From an uncultured Lachnospiraceae bacterium (lineage in GTDB: Bacteria; Bacillota; Clostridia; Lachnospirales; Lachnospiraceae): DNA of 31,493 nucleotides. This document shows, piece after piece, positions 6,482-15,634 of this stretch (positions are counted from its first letter, which is position 1; every line of letters begins with the position of its first letter). The notes under the pieces are model-generated. The model was not told the DNA's origin. It saw only the letters and a program-made list of their open reading frames with translations, and did not search any database. The position numbers were made by a program, and so were the translations under genes. The DNA lies in NCBI GenBank assembly GCA_900539175.1, contig UQAW01000040.1, positions 1 to 31,493 on the forward strand. Reading direction: 5' to 3'.

Positions 6482-9400
6482 ATGGGTAGCAGAAGTAAAA
6501 AAAGGTGGAGAAACAGGAAACGTGTCTGCAGTTTGTTGGTGGCTATGCTGATTTTGGTACAGACGTTGTATGTCAGCGGCTTGTCCTTGCCGGTGTGGGG
6601 AGCAAATGTGACAGAGGCAGACAATCAGGTAACTATCCAAAAAGAAAATTATACCGTAGAAGTTGCATTGGATGGGTTCCGGTATGGTTTTTATAAGCCG
6701 GATGGTACGGTGATTGCGGACAAACATGCCCAGTCAGGTATTTGTTTTGGGGCGGCAGGAACAGATCCGTCTCCCGCAGCGGCCAGTACCTGGCTTGGAA
6801 TGGATGGAGATGTTGCCAGTTTTGAAGTTGTGAATGAGAAGCAGCAGAAAGCTCAGGTGAAGATGCATCTCTACGAACGGTATGTAAAAGTTGAGATTCT
6901 TCCGGAAGCAATTCAGGAAGAAGGCGGTGATACGCCTGAAATAATCGGCAGTCTTCCGAAGCTTACCTGGGAAGAAGCAGAGGAAGGGTGGCAGGTTTCA
7001 CCGGAACAGAACACGGCGCTGTTTGTAAAAGGCACGAAGGGAAACGGTTCGGCAACGGTAAAAATGCTGGATATTGCCACGGCGAATAATTACGTCATGG
7101 AGGCGGATATCATGATTCCTTCAGGGAGCAGATCCGTGGGGGTATTCGCACAGTATGTTCCTTCTGACAATAAGGATTCCATGGGAAGAGATTTTAACTG
7201 CTTTTTTGTAAAACCGGGAAAGAGTGGAAATGTAGGGCTGAAGAACATTTTGTCCAATGTACAGTTGGGCGGTCCTTCCGGTTATGAGATTAAGGCGGGT
7301 GTATGGTATCAACTGAAGATGATCGTTGATGGTTCTAAAATCAGCACATACATTAATCAGGATCTTATCTGGGAAGATGTGAATAATACCAGTAATAAAG
7401 AAGGTTCCTGTGGATTACGTGTCGATCAGGTAGATGCGTATGTGGATAACGTACGTGTTTATGATCAGGAGTATGTATATTACCAGAATGATTTTGAAGG
7501 AACTACATTAGAGGAGGTGAAATCCCAGTTTCAATCAGAACTTGGTTCCGAAGAGATGGAACTGGTGACAGAGAGTACAGCACGTCCGGAATTGAATTCT
7601 TATCTGGAGCTGGAAGGGAATCGTGCTGCATCAGCAGTGACAGGCACCAGAGAAGATGTCGTACAAAGTGTAAAGTCCGATATCAGATTTACCGATGGAG
7701 ATGAAGAGACCGGGAATTCTCTGGTGTTTGGATGGCAGGATGCACAGAACTATTATGGACTGGGAGTGTTGAGAAGTTATCCGGGAAAACTGGTATTGTA
7801 TAAAGTAAATGCAGGAGCAATGACAGTTATCCGGGAAGAGTCGTTTGATGCGGCAGCAGGACAGAACTACCAGTGGAAAGCAGAGATTCAGGGAAATAAA
7901 ATCACCGGATTTGTAGATGGGGTCAAAGTGATAGATTCCGCAGAAGATACGGAAACAGAAGTTATCAAGGGAAAGACAGGAATTTATACCACAGTAAGTA
8001 CGGCGGCTGTAGATGAGTTTTCTTATACAAAGGCCGAAGGAGAAACGATTACCTGTAATTTTAATAATGGTGATTTATCGCAGTGGGAGATAACAGAAGA
8101 TCTGGTTCGAATCGGCAATGTATCCCAGGGGAAGGTACCGGTGCCATATGGGGGAGGTTCCGGTTCTGACGATGAAGAGAACGTACAGAAGTTTGTAATT
8201 GATGCAAGAGTGGAAGGATTAGATCCATTGTATGGATTGGGTGATTATGGTGCTCATAATAATTCCGGAGGAGTACGCACCACTTCCAATGTGGCAGGAA
8301 CAGAGCGAACCAGCAAAGGCAGCTTTACCAATATGTCAGATGGAAAACGGTTTATATCAAACTTTACCGTAGCACCCCAGAGAGGTTTTGCGCAGGTATT
8401 GTTTGAAGAAGGAGAAAAGAGAGTCTCTCTGAACGAAAGTCAGACAATGCTTGGCGTATTGGAAACACCGGCGGTAAAAACTCTGTATTATTTCTTTGGA
8501 ACCATGACAGAAATCTATGGTGATTATAAGAAAATAAGAAATGAAGAGGGTTATGAGGATACAAAACCTCATTATGAGATGTTTGGTCTTGGATGGGAGG
8601 CATTTGGTTCTCTTGGATGGAATGCATATCAGTCTTCTGTAATGGAGACCGTAAAGAACTATGTGGACAGTGGTTACAATATTACATGGGCAGTCATTGG
8701 ATCAGGATTCTGGCCGGGTGACAGAAGCGGATTGGAAGGTACGACTACCAGTTTCGGAATGTGGGATGATACGGAAGATCCCAATGGCAGAAAGGATGGC
8801 CTGGCAAATCCCAGATTTCCGGATCCGGATGGACTGAAACAATTCTTTGCAGACAATGATATCAAATTGTTGCTGGGACTTCGGAATCACTTTAAACTTC
8901 CATCCGAATTGGGCGGAAAATATGATGCATCTGTAGACGGACCATATCCGCTGGAAGGACTGGAAAATGATTATTATATTAAAAATGAAGACGGCAGTCT
9001 GTTTACCGTAGCGAAAGCAAAATATCCTACCGGAGGTATTACAAGGGGAAATGTAGGTCTGGTGGATGGAACGAATCCGGATGCTCTGGAGTGGTACCGC
9101 CAGGGAGCGGCGCTGTGGGGTGTTGATGGGTTTAAAGAAGACGCCATGATCAGTCAGAGTACCTATCATGACGGCAACTGGAATCTGCTTCTTGCCAATA
9201 TGGTGAATAAGGACGACAGTCTTATGATTGTCAGAAACGGAGCATATTCTCTTCCGGGCGATGTGCTGCGTATCAATGATGCCAACTATGGAACCTCCAA
9301 TGGATCCTTTAACAATTCTCCGGACCGTATGCCGATTAATTTGTTATCCTATGCAGCCAGCGGTGTATCCAATGTGTATCCGGATATTGTGGGAGGAACA

Positions 9401-12067
9401 GGCGGCAATATCAACGACAGGAATTTCCAGAAATATGTGGTGCGGAATGCTCAGATGGCAGCGCTGACTCCCAGTATCTCTGTGGGAATCAACGTACTGA
9501 AGATGAATAGTGAGGAGAATAAGGAGGCGGCATTCCATGCAATTAACTGGCACAGTACTTATGCACCTTATATCTATGATGCGGCACTGAAAAGTTGGGA
9601 GAGCGGATATCCGGTTTCAATGACGCCGTTGTATATCGCATACCCGAATGATGGAAATACATATGATATGATAAGTTCAGACAAACGGCAGTTTGAATGG
9701 CTTCTGGGAGAATCTATTTTGGCAGCGCCTCTGTTTGGAACCGATTTCCTGACTGCGGAGACCAGAGACGTATATCTGCCGGAAGGAACGTGGATTGATT
9801 ATAATAGCGGTGAAGTACTGGAAGGACCGATGACTATCGAAGCCAGAGAATATCCCATTGATGAGATGCCGATCTATATCGGAGGCAAGGGTGTTCTGGT
9901 AGGAGAAGATATGGAAAATAAAGGGAATTATTTTGCTGAGATATTCCCTGTTACGGAAGGTGAGTCCATATATCAGTATACCTTTGTAGACGGAGAGACG
10001 ACTTCCACATTCAAGAACCAGAATGAAGGCTGGTCGCCGGCTACCTTGAAGGTAACGGACACTACGGCGGATAAGGATGTAGATTATACTTATAACGAGA
10101 AAAACAGATCCATCAAGTTTGCTTATGAAGCAGGTCATGATTATGTACTTACAGGAGGAAAGGGCACAGGCGCTATTGTATCTGCTTCGCTGACTGCTGA
10201 GAAAACTCAGGTATCTGTTGGTCAGAAGCTGAATTTATCTGTAAGCGCAGCTTGTGATGACGGGAAAAAGCTTTCAATGGAAGAATTGGATGTGAAGTTC
10301 ATTTCCGATCAGGAAGATGTTATTTCTGTAGAAGCAGATGGAACGCTGAAAATCAGGCAGAATGGCGAGGCCTCCATAACTGCACAGGTACAAAAGAAAG
10401 CCATGGATTCGCAGACTCCTGTGATCAGTAATGCAGTTAAAATTCAGGTTATTGATCCTTACGCCACAATCACGGGTCCGATGACCCTGATTCAGGATGA
10501 TTTTGAAACCGGAAATCTGAATCAGTGGAAAGACCTTCAGAGTGATTATGAAATTATCGAGCGTAATGACAGTAATTGTGCACATTACAAAAACACTTCT
10601 CCTTCTGCGAGAGGAACCATGTTGCTGAATAATGGCGACTGGTCGGATTACAGCGTGGAAGCTGATATAACGGTGGACAATCCGCAGGCAGGAAAGACAG
10701 CAGGGTTAATCCTGAGATATCAGGAGTACAATTCTTGTTATCTTTTCGCATACACACATGGAACCGGATTACGCTATATTAAGAGAAATGTGACAGATGG
10801 CAGCGTAGATGTAAAATCGGTTGCATTTACTATGGAGAGCGGCAGGCGTTATCACTTTAGAGCAGAGGCTAAGGGAAATGTGTTTACTCTTTATGTGGAT
10901 GATGTAAAGATGATGGAAGTCACGGATGAGGCGGCGAAAACGCCTGTGATTACCAGTGGTTCCGGAGGTTTATACGCCAGCGGTATGCAGGCAGTATTTG
11001 ATAACGTGAAAGCATCGCGGGTTATCAACCAGGTGCCGTTTGAGATACAGGGTACGGTAACTTGCGCCGATCAGGTACAAGTATCTATTACACAAGGTGA
11101 GAAACAGTATCAGGGAATCGTTTGGGCAGATGAAGATGGCAAATGGAGTTATCCGGTGTATTATCTGGAGAACGGGGAACATAAGGTGGAAGTTACCATT
11201 CCCGGACAGGATCGTACCGGGAGCGTATCTGCTGAGATTAACGTTTTGTTGGAGGAATCTGCTGTTGCTCCTGACCGATCAGCCTTGGTTGAGATAATTC
11301 AAAATGCGGAAGCAGTAGATGAAAGCAAGTTTACGGAGGAGACATATTGTGCGCTGCAGGAAAAATTATCAGCGGCAAAAGCAGTTTTGGCGGGACAGGC
11401 AAGTCAGGTAATGTTGGATGAAGCTGTTCGGGAATTACAGGCAGCGATAGAGGCGTTGGAGGAAAAACAGGAGCCGACGCCGGGTCCGAAACCGGTAGAA
11501 ACAATCTTTGAAGATGTTCATGCAGATGACTGGTTCGTTGGGAATGTCCAGTATGTATACGATCAGAAATACATGACTGGTATGGATGCAGTACATTTCG
11601 GACCGTCTGTAAATTTATGCCGTGCACAGTTTGCAACGATTCTGTATCGTATGGAAGGTTGTCCGGAGGTTGTGTATGATGCGAAGTTTCCGGATGTTCC
11701 GGAAGGAACCTATTACAGTGATGCTGTAACCTGGGCAAGTTCTGCAGAGGTGGGAATTATTAACGGATATGCAGACGGAGCAAATGCAGGGAAGTTCGGA
11801 CCGGCAGATGATATTAACCGGGAACAGCTTGTAATCATGTTGTATCGTTATGCACAGTACAAAGGTTTGGATATCAGTCAGACATCCGATATGGCGGATT
11901 TCCCGGATAAAGACAGTGTCAGTGAATTTGCAGAGGAGGTCTTTGGCTGGGCGGTGGCGAACGGTCTGATCAAAGGAGACCAGGGCAGGCTGAATCCCCA
12001 GGGAAGTGCGGCACGTGCGCAGTGTGCGGTTATTATTCAGAGATTTATGGAGAATGTGGCAGTGTAG
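6482..12067 (+). CDS. Secreted multidomain GH31 glycosidase with SLH anchor
   Basis: A 1861-residue cell-surface enzyme. A signal peptide (hydrophobic core about 17-33, likely cut near Ala41) is followed by a GH31 N-terminal beta-sandwich (about 50-145) interrupted by two LamG-like jelly rolls (about 150-540). The sandwich resumes at LYGLGDYG, then the (beta/alpha)8 barrel. The nucleophile is probably Asp887 in GVDGFKED and the acid/base Asp933 in LRIND. After the GH31 C-terminal sheets come a BIG2-like domain (about 1229-1325), a third jelly roll (about 1331-1515), an Ig-like domain, a FIVAR-like helical region (about 1590-1665), a short Pro-rich linker and three SLH repeats (about 1674-1861). 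The barrel lacks the usual W.GD acid/base signature of alpha-glucosidases, so an unusual specificity is likely; alpha-N-acetylgalactosaminidase is one option. The ribosome binding site AGGAGGAG precedes the start. Confidence 0.88.
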   Translation: MGSRSKKRWRNRKRVCSLLVAMLILVQTLYVSGLSLPVWGANVTEADNQVTIQKENYTVEVALDGFRYGFYKPDGTVIADKHAQSGICFGAAGTDPSPAAASTWLGMDGDVASFEVVNEKQQKAQVKMHLYERYVKVEILPEAIQEEGGDTPEIIGSLPKLTWEEAEEGWQVSPEQNTALFVKGTKGNGSATVKMLDIATANNYVMEADIMIPSGSRSVGVFAQYVPSDNKDSMGRDFNCFFVKPGKSGNVGLKNILSNVQLGGPSGYEIKAGVWYQLKMIVDGSKISTYINQDLIWEDVNNTSNKEGSCGLRVDQVDAYVDNVRVYDQEYVYYQNDFEGTTLEEVKSQFQSELGSEEMELVTESTARPELNSYLELEGNRAASAVTGTREDVVQSVKSDIRFTDGDEETGNSLVFGWQDAQNYYGLGVLRSYPGKLVLYKVNAGAMTVIREESFDAAAGQNYQWKAEIQGNKITGFVDGVKVIDSAEDTETEVIKGKTGIYTTVSTAAVDEFSYTKAEGETITCNFNNGDLSQWEITEDLVRIGNVSQGKVPVPYGGGSGSDDEENVQKFVIDARVEGLDPLYGLGDYGAHNNSGGVRTTSNVAGTERTSKGSFTNMSDGKRFISNFTVAPQRGFAQVLFEEGEKRVSLNESQTMLGVLETPAVKTLYYFFGTMTEIYGDYKKIRNEEGYEDTKPHYEMFGLGWEAFGSLGWNAYQSSVMETVKNYVDSGYNITWAVIGSGFWPGDRSGLEGTTTSFGMWDDTEDPNGRKDGLANPRFPDPDGLKQFFADNDIKLLLGLRNHFKLPSELGGKYDASVDGPYPLEGLENDYYIKNEDGSLFTVAKAKYPTGGITRGNVGLVDGTNPDALEWYRQGAALWGVDGFKEDAMISQSTYHDGNWNLLLANMVNKDDSLMIVRNGAYSLPGDVLRINDANYGTSNGSFNNSPDRMPINLLSYAASGVSNVYPDIVGGTGGNINDRNFQKYVVRNAQMAALTPSISVGINVLKMNSEENKEAAFHAINWHSTYAPYIYDAALKSWESGYPVSMTPLYIAYPNDGNTYDMISSDKRQFEWLLGESILAAPLFGTDFLTAETRDVYLPEGTWIDYNSGEVLEGPMTIEAREYPIDEMPIYIGGKGVLVGEDMENKGNYFAEIFPVTEGESIYQYTFVDGETTSTFKNQNEGWSPATLKVTDTTADKDVDYTYNEKNRSIKFAYEAGHDYVLTGGKGTGAIVSASLTAEKTQVSVGQKLNLSVSAACDDGKKLSMEELDVKFISDQEDVISVEADGTLKIRQNGEASITAQVQKKAMDSQTPVISNAVKIQVIDPYATITGPMTLIQDDFETGNLNQWKDLQSDYEIIERNDSNCAHYKNTSPSARGTMLLNNGDWSDYSVEADITVDNPQAGKTAGLILRYQEYNSCYLFAYTHGTGLRYIKRNVTDGSVDVKSVAFTMESGRRYHFRAEAKGNVFTLYVDDVKMMEVTDEAAKTPVITSGSGGLYASGMQAVFDNVKASRVINQVPFEIQGTVTCADQVQVSITQGEKQYQGIVWADEDGKWSYPVYYLENGEHKVEVTIPGQDRTGSVSAEINVLLEESAVAPDRSALVEIIQNAEAVDESKFTEETYCALQEKLSAAKAVLAGQASQVMLDEAVRELQAAIEALEEKQEPTPGPKPVETIFEDVHADDWFVGNVQYVYDQKYMTGMDAVHFGPSVNLCRAQFATILYRMEGCPEVVYDAKFPDVPEGTYYSDAVTWASSAEVGIINGYADGANAGKFGPADDINREQLVIMLYRYAQYKGLDISQTSDMADFPDKDSVSEFAEEVFGWAVANGLIKGDQGRLNPQGSAARAQCAVIIQRFMENVAV

Positions 12068-12075
12068 AGGAGCTT

Positions 12076-12291
12076 ATGGGTAACAGAAGAAAAAAACGAG
12101 GACGTATGAAATGGATCTGTGGTCTGGCTGCCGCTGTGCCGCTCGTGGCGGGTGTAGGATATATTGGTGATTTTTCATTTCAGATATGGGAAAAAGGGAA
12201 TCATGCTCCCGGCATATGGTTGACTATATCTATGATTATATCAATTATAGCGGTTGTGTATTTTATCAGAAAATACGGAAGAAAAGAATAG
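12076..12291 (+). CDS. Small two-helix membrane protein
   Basis: A 71-residue protein with a very basic N-terminus (MGNRRKKRGRMK) and two predicted membrane helices, at about 13-30 and 47-65, ending in a positively charged tail. I do not recognise a family. It begins 8 bp after the GH31 stop, with GAGGAG as its ribosome binding site, and a bidirectional hairpin follows, so it is almost certainly the last gene of the GH31 transcript. Its first residues resemble the start of the GH31 protein (MGSRSKKRWR). It has no LPXTG or SLH motif. A role in export, folding or membrane retention of the giant enzyme is possible but unproven. Confidence 0.65.
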   Translation: MGNRRKKRGRMKWICGLAAAVPLVAGVGYIGDFSFQIWEKGNHAPGIWLTISMIISIIAVVYFIRKYGRKE

Positions 12292-12301
12292 GTCTATCGT
12301 C

Positions 12302-12349
12302 TTTTAAGGGGGCAGTTACTGAATATTTACAGTGACTGCCCTCTTAAAA
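12302..12349. terminator. Intrinsic terminator after the GH31 transcript
   Basis: A 20-bp stem (12302-12321 with 12330-12349, two G.U pairs, 8-base loop) begins with TTTT and ends with AAAA. It can therefore form an A/T-flanked GC-rich hairpin on either strand. The T run after the stem on the plus strand is short, so termination may rely on the internal flanks. Confidence 0.75.
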
Positions 12350-12435
12350 TATGTTTAAAGACTGCGGAGAGAATTTCTAAAATATCTGATAAAATTTCCA
12401 AAGATATTAATAGTTTTCATATGGCATCACAAGAT

Positions 12436-12497
12436 TTTTGGAACAGAATACTCATATTTTGGAAAGTATTGAGTCTTTTTCCATCTCGTCTTATAAT
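12436..12497 (+). promoter_or_regulatory. Promoter of the oxidoreductase-transporter operon with tandem boxes
   Basis: TTTTGGAA occurs twice (12436-12443 and 12457-12464), exactly 21 bp apart. The second copy ends 4 bp before the -35 TTGAGT (12469-12474). TATAAT (12492-12497) follows at 17 bp. The layout matches the GH31 promoter at 6391-6449 and suggests common control. A small imperfect hairpin (12525-12546) lies directly before the GGAGGAG ribosome binding site. Confidence 0.6.
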
Positions 12498-12558
12498 CCA
12501 GACATCAGCAGTGAGGGAAGCTTAAGACACACTTTGGAGCGTGTTTGGAGGAGTAAAG

Positions 12559-14736
12559 ATGAATCATATAACATATGACGTGATTATCGTCGGCGGAGGT
12601 GTTTCCGGTGTATGTGCGGCTTTGGCATCAGCCAGGGCAGGTAAGAAGACGGCGTTGCTGCAGAACCGTCCTGTTCTCGGAGGGAATTCCAGCAGTGAGA
12701 TTCGGGTCTGGACCCGCGGGGCTGTGGGAGGAGGAAGTATCTATGCCGAGGAAATGGGAATTCTTGGGGAATTGAAACTGGAGAATCTTCATAAGAATCC
12801 GGATGCAAATCCGATTCTATGGGATGAAGTTTTGTTGGATGCCGTGTTGGCGCAGAAACATCTGAAATTATATCTGAATACAGTTATGACGGATGTTGAG
12901 ATGGAGACAGAACACCGCATCAAAGCAGTGAAAGCCGTCCAGATGGGAAATGAACAAGAGTACCGCATGGAAGCGGGGATATTTATTGATACAACTGGTG
13001 ATGGGACATTGGCATATAAAGCAGGCGCGTCTTACCGCATGGGAAGAGAAGAAAAAGCGGAGTATGGCGAGAGTCTGGCAGCAGATCAATCTACCGGTCA
13101 TGTACTTGGCTCTTCGATTTTTTTTCAATCAAAAAGGACGGATCACCCGGTGAAGTTTATAAAACCTGATTATGCGTATGGACTGGATGAGATTCAGGGA
13201 CTTTTGAATCGGGGCGGCAGGATTGTCAACGAAGAGATGAACGGCTGTGATTATTGGTGGGTGGAATTTGGAGGAATCAAAGATACCATCAAAGACAATG
13301 AAGAAATCTCTCTGGAACTGCGCAAGGTGGTTTATGGAATCTGGAATTATATCAAGAATTCCGGAAGGTTTGCCGCAGATCATCTGACTTTGGAATGGGT
13401 AGGAAATATTCCGGGAAAACGGGAATCCCGACGGTTTGAAGGAACGTATCTTCTGACACAGTGTGATCTTGAGGAAAACCGGAAATTTGAAGATGCAGTC
13501 TGTTACGGAGGATGGTATATGGATTTCCATCCCAGCGAAGGGATTTACTCGGAAGAAGAGTTTTGTACACAGATTCCGGTAAATGCATATGACATTCCTA
13601 TGCGGTGTCTCTATACACAGAAGATCGAAAATCTCTTGTTTGCAGGGCGTATCATCAGTGTCACGCATGCAGCATTTTCGTCAACCAGGATTATGGATAC
13701 CTGCGGACTTACAGGGCAGGCGGCAGGTGAGATTGCAGCTTATGCACTGGAAAATAAGATCTGTGTGGCTGAGGCAAATCAGGAAAAGCATATACATAGG
13801 ATTCAGCAGCTTTTGCTGAAACATGATCTGGGGGCGTTTGGAACTGTAAATACGGATCAGAGCGATCTGGCAGGACAGGCATACATACAAAGCAGCGGCT
13901 CTTATCTTCCGGGAAATGAAAAAGTTATCGGATATATGGAAATTGATGAACATACATTTTTGATTCTGCCGGATGCAGGGAGACAAAGCAGAATCGGAAT
14001 ACGCGTAACTTGTACCTGTGATACGGTGCTGACCGGGACGGTCTATGAGAGTGAACTTCCTTCCAGATTCCGGGATGGCAGGGAGAAAGAGAGAATCCGG
14101 ATTCCGGCAGCGAAAGGTCAGGAGGTCATTGAACTTCCGATAACGGCTGTGAAACCGGACCGATATGCAAAAATCGTATGGGACAGGAATCCGGATATAA
14201 AAATGGGGATCACGGACAGACGGCTTACCGGTTTTCTGGCAGGGCAAAAGGATTCTCCCCGTTATGTTACACCTGCGGTTATCTGCCGTATCAGTCCTTA
14301 TGAAGCGGAGCAGGTTGTCAACGGGATAAACAGAGTTTACAGGAGTACAAACCTTTGGGTTGCGGATCAAAAGGAAGCATGGCTGGAATTTTCCTGGGAA
14401 ACGTCTCAGAGAATCGGAGAAATCCGATGCACCTTTAATCCCGGATTGGAGTTGGAACTTCCAAGCAGCATTACCATCAGTGAAAATCCCCATCATGGTT
14501 TTTCGAAAAGAACCGGGGAGCCGGAGCAGTTGGTAAAGGACTTTGATATCTATGTGGAGATTGCAGGACAGATGGAAAAGGTAGGGGAGGTTCGGAATAA
14601 TTATCAGCGGTTGTGTGTCATTCCCATAGCAGCAGTTAAGACCAGAAAGGTCAGAATTGTATTCCGTCAAACATGGGGCAAGGTTCCGGCGGAGGTCTTT
14701 GAAATCAGATTCTATGAAAGAGAGGCAATATCATGA
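12559..14736 (+). CDS. FAD-dependent oxidoreductase, sugar-locus type
   Basis: A 725-residue cytoplasmic flavoprotein of the FAD_oxidored (PF12831-like) group. The dinucleotide-binding motif is VGGGVSGV (11-18), followed by GKKTALLQNRPVLGGNSSSE; FIDTTGDGTLAYKAG and LFAGRIISVTHAAFSSTRIM complete the FAD domain. No signal peptide or Tat motif is present. The last 160 or so residues look like a beta-sandwich resembling a discoidin/F5-8C carbohydrate-binding module, unusual for a cytoplasmic enzyme. Its stop overlaps the start of the first permease by four bases (ATGA), so translation is coupled to sugar import. Substrate and product are unknown; oxidation of an imported sugar or glycoside hydroxyl is the simplest guess. 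The start at 12559 is set by GGAGGAG (12547-12553). Confidence 0.82.
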   Translation: MNHITYDVIIVGGGVSGVCAALASARAGKKTALLQNRPVLGGNSSSEIRVWTRGAVGGGSIYAEEMGILGELKLENLHKNPDANPILWDEVLLDAVLAQKHLKLYLNTVMTDVEMETEHRIKAVKAVQMGNEQEYRMEAGIFIDTTGDGTLAYKAGASYRMGREEKAEYGESLAADQSTGHVLGSSIFFQSKRTDHPVKFIKPDYAYGLDEIQGLLNRGGRIVNEEMNGCDYWWVEFGGIKDTIKDNEEISLELRKVVYGIWNYIKNSGRFAADHLTLEWVGNIPGKRESRRFEGTYLLTQCDLEENRKFEDAVCYGGWYMDFHPSEGIYSEEEFCTQIPVNAYDIPMRCLYTQKIENLLFAGRIISVTHAAFSSTRIMDTCGLTGQAAGEIAAYALENKICVAEANQEKHIHRIQQLLLKHDLGAFGTVNTDQSDLAGQAYIQSSGSYLPGNEKVIGYMEIDEHTFLILPDAGRQSRIGIRVTCTCDTVLTGTVYESELPSRFRDGREKERIRIPAAKGQEVIELPITAVKPDRYAKIVWDRNPDIKMGITDRRLTGFLAGQKDSPRYVTPAVICRISPYEAEQVVNGINRVYRSTNLWVADQKEAWLEFSWETSQRIGEIRCTFNPGLELELPSSITISENPHHGFSKRTGEPEQLVKDFDIYVEIAGQMEKVGEVRNNYQRLCVIPIAAVKTRKVRIVFRQTWGKVPAEVFEIRFYEREAIS

Positions 14737-15623
14737 GTAAGAAGTTAAGACACGGATTCCGGATGACGGACAGCATGGTAGGATTTGTTCTGGTGCTTCC
14801 GGCATTGGCAATCTTCTGCGGGGTCATCCTGTATCCTTTTGTAAATTCAGTATTAATGAGTTTTACAGACAAGTCGCTGGTAATGCCGACCAGCCAGTTT
14901 GTGGGGGTTGAAAATTACATCAAAACATTTAAAGATCCCACATTTGTACGTACCTTGACAAATACGGCGGTTTTCGTAATCTGTTCCACCGCGCTTCCGT
15001 TTATTCTGGGGCTTATCTGGTCCATCATTCTGGATCTGAAGTTCAAGGGAGCCGGAATTATGAGAGGGGCAACTTTGATTAACTGGATTATCCCCGGTGC
15101 GTCCATCAGTTTTCTGTGGTCATTTATCTTCGATGCAAATCATGGAATCGTCAATGAACTGTTAACCGGAGCCGGACTGATTGATTCCAATATCAACTGG
15201 CTTGGTTCCGGAAAGACGGCTATGATGGCTGTTATCATTGCAAGAACCTGGCAGATGTTGCCGTGGTACATGGCATTTCTTACAGGAGGTCTGCAGGGCG
15301 TGTCTTATGATCAGATTGAAGCTGCCCGCATGGACGGAGCAGGAAACTTAAAAGTATTTCGCCATGTTATCTTACCGGAGATGAAGCCGATTATTGTGAT
15401 CGTTCTGGTTCTGGGAATTATCGGAAACCTGCAGCATTTTGATATTCCGCAGGTTATGACATCGGGAGGTCCGGCAGGATCAACAACACTGTTATCCACC
15501 GCAGTTTACCGACAGGCATTCAGCAGTTATAAAGTGGGTATGGCGGCAACCATAGGAACTATCTGGGCGATATTCCTGGCGATGTTCAGTATATTCTACA
15601 GCAGAAATGCAGGAAGAGATTAG
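14733..15623 (+). CDS. Sugar ABC transporter permease, MalF/MsmF-like
   Basis: A 296-residue inner-membrane permease of the carbohydrate uptake-1 (CUT1) type, with six predicted membrane helices starting near residues 15-37. The cytoplasmic EAA loop that docks the ATPase is seen as IEAARMDGAGNLKVFRHVILP (about 190-211). It overlaps the FAD oxidoreductase stop by four bases and is followed 11 bp later by the second permease, with which it should form a heterodimer. No ATPase gene is present in the window. Confidence 0.93.
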   Translation: MSKKLRHGFRMTDSMVGFVLVLPALAIFCGVILYPFVNSVLMSFTDKSLVMPTSQFVGVENYIKTFKDPTFVRTLTNTAVFVICSTALPFILGLIWSIILDLKFKGAGIMRGATLINWIIPGASISFLWSFIFDANHGIVNELLTGAGLIDSNINWLGSGKTAMMAVIIARTWQMLPWYMAFLTGGLQGVSYDQIEAARMDGAGNLKVFRHVILPEMKPIIVIVLVLGIIGNLQHFDIPQVMTSGGPAGSTTLLSTAVYRQAFSSYKVGMAATIGTIWAIFLAMFSIFYSRNAGRD

Positions 15624-15634
15624 GAGGCATATAT

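Noticed and set aside
13681..14670. Long antisense reading frame (329 codons) across the FAD oxidoreductase gene
   Set aside because: It has no ribosome binding site or recognisable motif and lies wholly opposite a well-supported gene; it reflects codon bias of the real gene.
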